In this document: positions 28,501 to 40,000 of the stretch, piece after piece
How the letters are laid out: each line of letters begins with the position of its first letter
Numbering within the stretch: position 1 is the stretch's first letter
NCBI GenBank assembly: GCA_949130485.1
Contig: OX422185.1
Span: forward strand, 18,851,353-18,915,352
Direction: 5' to 3'
Source: Agelas oroides
Taxonomy: Eukaryota > Porifera > Demospongiae > Agelasida > Agelasidae
DNA length: 64,000 nucleotides
Made by a program: the position numbers and the translations under genes
The notes under the pieces: generated by a model
The model's input: the letters and a program-made list of their open reading frames with translations, nothing else
Told to the model about the DNA's origin: nothing
Database searches by the model: none

Positions 28501-31500
28501 AGTGGCAGAAACTAGTAATTGTTGTCCATAGTAGCATGCTTAGCAGCTGTGTTATATTAGAGTGTTGAAGCAGTACAGAACAGTGTACCACACACAGAGA
28601 AAGAAAAAAATCCATATAATTATCTCGTGAAAATTCACCGTTCAACACACTGTTGTAGATAAAACTCGCTCAAGTTTGCCCCAACAAGTGTGTTCATTGT
28701 AAGCATGAATTGTAATGCTAATACTCGTGGGTATAAATTCCGGTCTTAGGAAGCAGCCTTTATTGTAATCTGGTCTGCAGCAAATATTCACTAGCAGTAT
28801 TGTTGTTTCAAATTGCAGTCTAAGTGTATTCATGGCAACAGTTGAAACCATTTGTAGCCGTCCCTCGTCAAAATCTGATATTATTGTGTTACAGCGTTTA
28901 ATGCCAAACTTCCATAAAAGGTGAGGCTCACACACGCTGTGTATACACATAAATATCTGACATGTCTACACAGCCGCATGTTAGCCCCACCCATAGTGAA
29001 AGTTTGGCACTATTAATAGCACATCAAAGGCTGTAATGCGATCGAAATACACGACAGAATACTGTTCAACCGTGACTGCCACTACTGAGTAACAGGAGAT
29101 GAGTATAGAAACTTTATTTCCCACGTACACGTTTGCATCTGTCAACTGTGTGATTGAATTGGTAAGACACTGCATGGGGGAACCCCTCTGTACACAGCAG
29201 TCTGAAATCACCAAACTTTCTAAGGCAGGCTTCAAGAGTGAGCTATGTAAATCTAGCCTCGTTTCCATGCCTCCCCCGTTTGTGTTAACAATAATACACG
29301 GCTGGCGAAGAACGGGGAAGGCCTGGGAGCATTCATCACATGAATGACGTCAGGTGGACACAAGGTGGACACAAGGTGGACGTAGAGGGGAAGGGTCCAG
29401 CTGCCAAAACAACACACTGGGTCATCCATTCGAGCGCTCTATTGCAGTTTTGGACTCCAGACGTTAGCGTGATCAAAACTACTCGCTCGTCTTGAACGGT
29501 AAGAAACTCGCTTTCAAGTTTGGTACGTACATATTTGAATATCGGCCCCTCCCTCAGAGTCCCTCCCTATGTCCACCTCATGTCCACTCACGTGATGAAT
29601 GCTCCCCCGTTTTCCACCGGTCTTCCACAGTAAAAACTGGGAGGCCTGGGAACGACAAATCCTCTTAGAAGCCTTGTAGGAGTCGTGGTTGCTGCAAGTG
29701 CTTCCAGATGTGTTGATTCGATTTGTGGCCATTGCAAAACACTTACGCAGCCCACTCTTGAAGCCTGCCTTAGAAAGTTTGGTGATTTCAGACTGCTGTG
29801 TACAGAGGGGTTTCCCCATGGAGTGTCTTACATGTTGCAGCCAATTCAATCACACGGTCAACACATGCAAATGTGTGCGTGGGAAATGAAGTTTCTATGA
29901 TCAGAAAACGAGAATTTAGTCGGCTGTGTATGTGACTGGATATGTTGCGCATTCATTTCTATTTCCGATATAACCTTGCTGTAACTGAGAACTGAGATAA
30001 GGCTTCTGTGGGAGAATAAAGATCATGTCATATGCTCAATTAATTAACTGCAACATGCACCGATGCTCCTACTCAATAATACATGTGCTGACCACTCATG
30101 TGTGCAGCAGTATCCTTATAAGGCAGGCTTCAAGTGAGTAAGTGTTTTGTAATGGGACACAACTCAAATAAGCAAAACTGTCTGGAAGCACTTTACAAAC
30201 ATGACAGAATGTTGCTTAGTAAGGACGTTGGAGATGAAACGGTGACTTGTGAGCTGCTGCCAGTCGCTTGACTCCCGTTAATGGGGCTGGTTGTCACCAT
30301 CACAGAATCACCACATGGCCACGTTTCCACAAAACTTTAATTAAATTTCCTCACAGAATCTGCCTATTATGCTTGCATTATGCTCAATGCTTTTACCTAT
30401 TATGCTTATTTAATGCATAATCCACGCACCCCTAAGCACTTCACAAACATGACAGCCATACAAGAATGTCGATCCAAGATGTCCTAAACATTTGTACTGT
30501 CACTAACAAGTGTTGTGAAGTAAATGTACAATCATTTATAGTTTTTGTGAGTATTTGTGGTTTAAGTGGAGTGAAATACTCTGAGTGATAAATATGTTTG
30601 TGAGTATTTGTGGTTTAAGTGGAGTGAGTCAGGTGTGTGAATTTCTCCCCAAAGTGTAAACAATTAAGAGAGTAATCTTCCTGTTGTTCTAGCTGTTCTT
30701 CCTTGTGGTGGGTTAAATCACATCAGATGACCTAGCTAGCTTGCAAAGTTTTAGACATGTGATCATCATTGATTTCTGTGGTTTTGTGTCACATCATTTC
30801 CCTCTCCCTTCCTCCCTGCTCCCCTCCCTCCTTTCCTCCCTCCCCCTCCCTCCCTCCCTCCCTCCCTCCCCCCCAGTTACTGGGTTCCCTTCGAGTCCTC
30901 CTCACCCTCCCTCCCCCCACCACGCCCCACATGAAAGAGATTCACAAACAAGTCTCCAACGGCATTACAGAACTCATCCACTCACACGCCGGCACCATCA
31001 AAACCCCACATGATTGGTCAATCTTCTTCACCATTCTTGAATATGCAGGTGAGTTTATGATACTCTCTAATAATCACGGTATTACTTAACGACATGATTG
31101 TCATAAAAAATTACAGTGGGAAGTCACTTAGCCGAACTTCATTATCCGAATCTTCACTTATCTGAACCCCCAAAACAATCTTTCAGTGGCTTCTTAGTTG
31201 CTACATAAAAGAAATAAATAACAGTTGTTCACACTTTTTCACTTTCGCTCAGTCAAAACGGCGGCAAGTTATTTTCCAAGCTCAAGTTGGTAACAGATAA
31301 CCTCTTCATTTCCCAAATAATTTGCTGTGCATTAAATGGGCTACTTTGCATTCAAATATTATTGTTTCACTTATCTGAACACTCCTTGGTCTGAGCATAT
31401 TAGGATAATGACTTCCTACTGTATGTAGCAATGCTCATCCCTATACACAGGTACAGGTCTTTCCCAATATGGCCCTCAAGGACAAGTTACTATGGAAACA

Positions 31501-34500
31501 GTCACCATGGAAACTGGATCACATGAGCTGGGTGTGGCTACAGCAGCAGATGGGGAAGTCCCTGCTAATTATGAAACAATAGATGGGGAGCAGACTGATT
31601 CAAACACGAATCACCTAGCGTCTGATTGGGTGTGGATATCGGAAGCGGAAGGAGCTCAGCGTCCGGTGATGTCGTTAAATCAATTTGACTTGCTGGTTGA
31701 GGAAGCAATTCCAGCCCACGAACCTCACGCATTCTTCAAATCCTGCGAGACTCTAGCCTACCTTGTTAGAAGTGATCCTTACGTGACCTCCGCTAATTTC
31801 AGTGGGTGTGTTCGATGTATCAGGACCTTCTCTGAAATCAGTGCAACCTCAACTGCGATGGAGTATGATCGAGTGCACACGAGTACTGTATCAAAACCAA
31901 GCTCAAAGCGAGATCGAACACGATCGCCAACTCGACTCACCCAACCATCCTCCTCCTCCTCATTGTCCAATCAAAACACTGGAAGCAGTTTGACATACAC
32001 AACAGTGTCGCTACGACTACTGGATCTACTTGACGCACTTTACTCGCGTGTTGGGAGAATATTCGACTCCGAGACCGTCACTAAACTGCAGAATGAAGTG
32101 ACTTCAATGGAAAATAGAGCAAAAGCTAACACAAAGCTAGACACTCAACGAGAAGGCCGCTCACAAGTTCTATCCTCCACTGATGTCACACAGGGTACAA
32201 CTACCGAGGGTCGACCTGCTAATCCCGCCTCTCCCCGCCATCCCTACTGTCCTGAAGCTGACCAGGACAAGGGATCTTGTTCTAGGACAACTGTCACTAC
32301 TAGTGGCCTCCTGTGGCATATGGCGTGGTGTCCGCTGCTGCAGGGGATGGCTCGCATGTGCTGTGATGCGAGGAGGTCTGTACGACAGACAGCCATCACG
32401 TACCTCCAGCGTGCTCTGTTAGCTCATGGACTACAGAGTTTGAGTGCTCAGGAGTGGGAGGCATGTTTTCTAGAGGTGAGTATCTTAGGAATTATCTGAT
32501 TTTATAAGGTTGCTATGGCAACCACACCCAGTGGCAGTCTTTTATGAGGTTAAGAGGTATTTGCCAGGAATGGAGAGTGAAGACACTCATTAGACCCAGA
32601 AATGGAACCTCACATGACCACCACTGATGATGGTAGTGTTGCTATGGCAACCACACCCAGTGGCAATCTTTTATGAGATGATTAAGAGGAGAGTGAAAAA
32701 GCTGGTAGTTGCCCGGAATGGAACCCCACCACTCAGTATGTGCCATCAGAACTCCGTTCCAGAACAACTGGGATGGCTGTTGGGTATGTGACTGAGGCAT
32801 TCAGTACCACCTGTGCAGTACATATAGAGGATTGGGAGGGCTGGTGGTTGTCCGGTTGCTGTAGCTCAGTGGCAGAGCACTGGCGGCTCAAGCCAGGATC
32901 CAATTCCCGGCAACTACCAAATTTTGTTTCACCTTCTTAATCACCTTAATCACCTAAAAGCATCAGATTAAACCGATGACGCTTTTTGGCGTTGTCTGAC
33001 TTTGGCCGCATGTTATCAGTTGGCGCAATCCGTTTTGAAGATAGGTTCTGCCCTAGCAGAAAGGGTGGGACAGGGGAGGTGGGTGGGTGCACCCCTCTGG
33101 GTGACGGTGCATGGCAGCTGTTGCAGTTGGCTGTAGAAAAGCCCTGATCAGCGCCGGGTGGGCCATTTGTCTGCTTTCTTGCACAAACGGGCGTAGAAAA
33201 CACTCCTTTCACCTTGTAGAGACTCCATTTCTGGCATTTTAGGCAGCTTTTAGTCCAGAGGAGCGTTCTCTGATCAGAGGGTCCTGACTGTTGAACGCTC
33301 ACTAATGAGTGGATGTGGCTAAGGTCGTGAACCCACAGAGAATGTGTCAATAAAGCTTTGACTCAAGTTTCCAGTGCTATATAGCTCCAAGCAGAAGTGG
33401 AAATATGAACCAAGGAAGGTATCAATAGCCTAATAAAGACTCCAGTAAATAGCCCACAGTGGTTAAAGAGTTGCTTTAGTTCCACAAGATGTTCTAAAAG
33501 GAGTCATTATTATTAGATTGCACCGTCTTCCACTCATATTTGCTAGTAGCATCACGTACGGCCTTGTGACTTACAAGTGCATACACAGCGCATAGTTGTC
33601 TGTAACCATAATTTAAAGCAATTACCTCATCATTGTAACCTGAACTTGCATGTTTTCAGCCATTTTTGGTCGTTTTGAGCATTACCATGCTACCAGACTG
33701 CACCGCCCCCCTCTCACATTTACTACTAGTATCATGTTTCAGGTACAGTTGCACCTGGTGACTTACAAGTATAGTTGCCTGGTGACTATCATCATTAACC
33801 CTGACATCCAGTGTAACAACCACTTGCACAATCTTCCATTTTTAGTCATTTTTTGAGCATTACCATGCTACCAGACTGCACCGCCCCCCTCTCACATTTG
33901 TTAATAACATAACTTTTCACATACGCCTTGTGACGTACAGTTGCAAGTTGTCTGTAATCATCATTAAAATTAAACCATTGACCCTGCACATCCAGTGTAA
34001 CCACCACTCTGCACAGTTTACCATTTTTGGTCATATGTGGTTCTACTAGCCATGAAACCACAAGAGATATGATATCTTACTCATCCCTGCATTATATGCT
34101 TGTTACCCACCCATACATTGTGCTTTGGACAAACACCCAATCATATGACATTATAAAGTTGTTAGCAGTCTTGTGCATGTGACGAACCATCAACCATGCA
34201 TTTCACAGTTTAGAATGATCTCGTACTCATACATCTAGTGATTAAATCACAAGACATACGATATCTTACTCAGCCCTACATTTGTAGAGTGTGTACTAAC
34301 CCCATACATTGTACTTCAAGTCATTTTGTCATTTCGTGACATTAAACTTAAACCATTGGCCCTGCATCCAGCATAACCAAAAACTTGCACCATTTTCAGC
34401 CATTTTGGTCATTTTGAACATTAGCATGTGGTTCTACAAGTCATGTAATCACAAGGCATATGATATTTTACTCAGCCCTACATTATAGTGTTTTATACTC

Positions 34501-37020
34501 ATCAAGGTAACCATGGTGACCGACCTCGTGAATATTTTAGCATGTCTAATGTGTTTTGAAATTTTTGGCATTTTCAACATCATATTTTTAGTGAGTAGTC
34601 TAACCAATAGTCACAAGCCTGCAGCCCCGCATTATAGAGTGTGTTATGCTTGTTACCCAACCGTACATTGTACTTCGGATTAACCAAGTCATTTTGTGAT
34701 ACTTTCATAATGACATTATAAAGTTGTTCGCAGTCTTGTACATACGAACTATCAACCATGCATTTCACAGTTTAGAATGAAATCATACTCGACATAATAG
34801 AGTAGTCTAACCGGTAATCACAAGATATCTTACTCAGCCCTACATTATAGAGTGTGTTATATTTGTTACCCACCCATCATTGTACTTCAAGTCATTTTGT
34901 GACATTAAAGAATTGTACTTTGAGTTGGTTTACAAGATGTTCTTCAATCATGAATTAAATGAACAGCACTGAAGTGCGGAACCCTCGGCGCAAGCTAGAT
35001 GATAAGTGTTTATGCTTATCCGGTATTACACTGTGGGCATACCTTTCTGAACCTCTCGCAAGAGACAGTCACTTGGTCACAACCGTCTAAGTTCGACGAG
35101 AAAACCACAATACCACGTGCTCCAAGTCACGTGACCACATATTATTACAGAGAGGTATACGGAAACATTGCACGTTAAGAAAATGGCTGACTTAGTCGTG
35201 GTAAGTTTATAACGCTTCTAACTTTTGAACTAAGCAGTTTAAGAGAAAACAGCTTTTTAGTTTTACTGAATTTTCCGTGCTGTAGCCGCTGATACCTCTC
35301 GTTGGACGCCTAAAAGCGTGAGAAGGCAGAATAGAGAAAACGGACAAACAGACACACAGGACAACTACTGTAACCCTCGCGCATGTGCGCCGAGGGTTAA
35401 TTATTCTCTAGTGAGTATATTTACACTTGTAGTCTAAATTGCCCTAGTACTATGAAAAGATTTGAATTAGAAAACTTGAATGCTCACGAGTGAAGACACG
35501 CTTTCTAGAGGTTATTAGCCTTGAACCAGACTTTCCATATTTTGTCTTTGGAGAAAATTTGAATGAAAAGCGTGTAGAATGACGTTTCTCCACACAATTA
35601 CAAATTTCACACATTGCTTATCAAGACCTTTATATAGTCAGGCCAAGTATAACAGTTTGTAGTAAACTTGCTGCGTTGTTTGTAGTAATTGTTGTCTTGT
35701 TTGTAGTAAACTTGCTGCGTTGTTTGTAGTAATTGTTGTCTTGTTTGTAGTAAACTTGCTGCGTTGTTTGTAGTAATTGTTGTCTTGTTTGTAGTAAACT
35801 TGCTGCGTTGTTTGTAGTAATTGTTGTCTTGTTTGTAGTAAACTTGCTGCGTTGTTTGTAGTAATTGTTGTCTTGTTTGTAGTAAACTTGCTGCATCGTT
35901 TGTAGTAATTGTTGTCTTGCTTGTAGTAAACTTGCTGCATCGTTTGTAGTAATTGTTGTCTTGTTTGTAGTAAACTTGCTGCATCGTTTGTAGTGAACTT
36001 GCTGCATTGTTTGTAGTAAACTTGCTGCATTGTTTGTAGTAAGCTTGCTGTGTTTGTAGTAAGCTTGTTGTCTTGTTTGTAGTAAACTTGCTGTGTTGTT
36101 TGTAGTAAACTTGCTGCGTTGTTTGTAGTAAACTTGCTGCGTTGTTTGTAGTAAACTTGCTGTGTTGTTTGTAGTAAACTTGCTGCGTTGTTTGTAGTAA
36201 GCTTGCTGTGTTTGTAGTAAGCTTGTTGTCTTGTTTGTAGTAAACTTGCTGTGTTGTTTGTAGTAAGCTTGCTGTGTTGTTTGTAGTAAACTTGCTGTGT
36301 TGTTTGTAGTAAGCTTGCTGTGTTGTTTGTAGTAAGCTTGCTGTGTTGTTTGTAGTAATTGCCGTCAATTAGAGGGTTTACCTTTGAATCTTCCAGGACA
36401 CACAAAGACTTGTATGTACATGAGTAGGCTTGGGTTGATTGTGTTGTCTTCATGAAGCTGGGTAGCTATGTGAACCATTTGGGTATTCATGGTCAAGTAG
36501 TTTTTATGAAGCCAGCCGATGCACTGCCATGGGTAGCTATGTGAATCATGTGGGTGTTCATGGTCAAGATAGTTTTTATGAAGCCAGCCGATGCACTGCC
36601 ATGGGTAGCTAGGTGAATCATGTGGGTGTTCATGGTCAAGATAGTTTTTATGAAGCCAGCCGATGCACTGCCATGGGTAGCTATGTGAACCATTTGGGTG
36701 TTCATGGTCAAGATAGTTTTTATGAAGCCAGCCGATGCACTGCCATGGGTAGCTATGTGAACCATTTGGGTGTTCATGGTCAAGATAGTTTTTATGAAGC
36801 CAGCCGATGCACTGCCACGGGTAGCTTGGTCAAGACTATCCTTATTGCCTTCATAGAAGCCAGATCAAGATCAAGATAATATCATTATTGTCTGTCTCTT
36901 CTTCTTGAAGCTCAGTAAAACCACCCACACACAGGTGTTGGATAACTCAGTAAAACTCAGTATTCTTGAGTGTGAACTTGGTATATTATACTAGACTTCC
37001 TGGGCAGTCTAATGTAACAT

Positions 37021-37098
<78 letters not shown>

Positions 37099-40000
37099 AC
37101 ACACACACACATACACACACACACACACACACACATACGCACACACACACACTCACTCACACAGGTATTCTTCCCGATGCTCTCTCGCCTCTTGGAGGAC
37201 ATTGCTACCAGTGATCGTGTTGGTCTGGAGGAGACGAGAGTCCGGGCCTGTAACATTCTCTGTAAGGTACGTCCATCCTCAGTTGAACTCTTCCCTTGTC
37301 CAAAGTATTATTAGGGCCTGGGGCGAGCATGAGTGAGCCCCACACTAGTCTCGTGCCCAGACCCCACCCATGAGGGGAGGGTCTGGTGACATTCGGCTGA
37401 TTCCTCGGGCTTCATTACAAATTCATAGATTACTGTATGCATAGTTGAGAACTGATAACTAGTTTACGCACCAAAAAAGTGCTGTGTCATCGTGCTGAAG
37501 TAGCCAAGGATTTCCGGTGTTGCACTACAGATTGTGTTTTCTGCAATGTGATTGGCGGTTGGAAAATTCTCCGCAGAAAGCAATCAACGTTAATGAGGCC
37601 CAAGGGATCGGTTGAACGTCACCAGATGCTCTCCTCTTGGGTGGGGTCTGGGCACGAGACTACACGCTAGTAACTCAGAGTTGAATTGCAAGTCTTCATA
37701 TATATGTCGTTCCGTATGGTTTTTGACGATGTAATTTAAAGCAACAACTGCGTGCTTCGTACAGACAAAAGTAAAATCCTACTCAGCAAGACAGAGCCAG
37801 CCTAAGAGGTCGAGTGTTTCCACTGTTTCGGGAAATATTCAAAAGGATCCGCTGGAAGCGTGAGCATCTACTGTACGAGGGCTAGCAGTTGTGTAGACGA
37901 ACTACAGAACACAAAAGGCAGCAGAGATGTCTCTGATCTGATCACTTCATCGTGGTTCAGAATAGTTTGTCAAAGCTAATCAACTACACCTTTGCTACCA
38001 TTCTTTCTTCCCTGACTTATGTGACTGCAGATAAAGGTTTCCAGGCCCTCTCCACTTTTCGGTACTGCAAGAGATGGAAACTGGGCAAGTGCCTGGACTA
38101 TGTCGCTAACAGGAACCATAGATGGCGATGTCACAGATTAGTTTTGTGCCCAGACTGTCTCGCACATGTGAGAAAGAGGTCTGGCTTTGGTTGCTCTCTG
38201 ATTTGAGAACTTGAATCAAATGTGTAATTGTATGGTGTAAGCAATCATATTTTGAATCAAATTGGACGTAGAGCAAAAGCAGTATTTAACGTGTGTGGGG
38301 ACTTCCTCTGAGGTTTGTGACAGTAAGGACTGGGGCATGACAAACCTGGCTGTTCACGGGCAAACTCTGCCTATCAATGTGTGTACACTGCATTAGCCGA
38401 TCCACGCATTTCCGCATCACTCACGCTCGCTCCACAATATTTTTAATTCCCCTAGTTATTATTTGTTACATCTATTGGCTGATTAAACACAAACCCTGTG
38501 GGTTGAGTGGGCGGGCACCACCCACAAGATTGACACAAATTGTCACATAAGTAGTGAGTGGGCGGATGCCACCCACAAGATTGACACACAAATTGTCACA
38601 TAAGTAAGTAGTGAGTGGGCGGCATCCACCCACAAGTAGGAAGCCTCTTCACCAGGCCAGCTACACATAAACAAGAATTAAATTTCAGTCGGACAGTTGT
38701 TTGAGTGGTTGTTTGAAGGTCAATTTAGTAGTTGGGTTTAGTACTTGACTGGAAGATGGAATGAGTAGTTAGCTGGAACATTACTTGGTAGTGCTATGCC
38801 ACATCTGGGATCCTCTCCCGGTGCTATTTTGGGACACTTTTGATAAATATGGCCATATATGGCTTTTCCCATTTCTTTGATCGCATCTAACTTTCACATT
38901 CTACTGTTAAATCTATAATAGCACATACTGTAAGGAAATAGAGTCTTAATTTCTGCTATTGAACGGTGTAAAAACCAATGCGATCGAGCAATAGATGAGC
39001 GAGCTACGCTGTCATGAACTCTCTTGAATTAAGATGCTAGCCTGCATCAGATAAACAGACTGCTGTGAGTATAAGTAAGGGAATGTATTGAGTGGGCAGG
39101 CGGCCCACAAATTGTGAATATTGAGCAATGGTAGTAAGCAGTGAGTAGGCTGGCGTAGCCATCAGATGTAAAGAAGCCTCTTCAATTAAGGCTCTCAAAA
39201 GAAGCAGCTATCCACTTAGCTCTCGTTTATCCACTTACCTGTGTGCAGCCATGCAGCTGTCGCTAGGTGGATTACCAACCATTTTCAAGTAAAGAGCAAT
39301 TGCCTGCACTTCCATTGTTGTATCCTTATCTCATGTGGCAGTCCCATGTAGAGATTGAAGATTATTCCGTTGCGTGTTTCGATCGCATCGCTGCATTCAA
39401 ACCGCCGTATCGCCGAACTTCCGTTAAGGGCGGGGCTCATACACGCTTCATAGACTCGTTAGCTATTCATGCATCTACGAAGCGTGCATGAGCCCCGCCC
39501 TTAACGGAAGCTCAGTGATACGGCGCTTACACAGCGATACGATCAAAATACGTGACGGAATAATCTTTGATTTCTACACGGGACTGAGTTTAGTTGTGAC
39601 TAAGTTATTGGTCATAAATGATACCTCCTCTCTCACAGGTGTTTCTCCAGCACCTCCCCTCACTGTCACAGCTACAAAACTTTCCTGAGCTGTGGCTGGG
39701 CATCCTCGACTTCATGGACAAGTTTCTCCACCTTGACAACTCTGACCTCCTGGTGAGTCTCATTCCCAGACCACTCTAGCCCCATTCCAATGTCACACTC
39801 ACAATCGTTTAGTGAGTAAAGCTCCTTTTTCTGAATGTCGTGGAACAATTTATCCCCAGGCATTATTTGTTTATTAACCCTTTAACTGCTCATGACGAGT
39901 GTACTCGTCATGCAACTTTGGCCGCATGTTATCAGTTGGTGTAATCCGTTTTGAAGACAGGTTTTGTGCTAGCAAAAAGGGTGGGATAGGGGGAGATTCA

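Noticed and set aside
35607-36453. Minus-strand frames of up to 271 codons rich in Gln, Thr and Tyr
   Set aside because: Three overlapping frames are open at once because of the 23/21-bp repeat. No start context, splice sites or domain.
36966-37336. His/Thr-repeat and Cys/Val-repeat proteins
   Set aside because: Translations of the (CA)n microsatellite.
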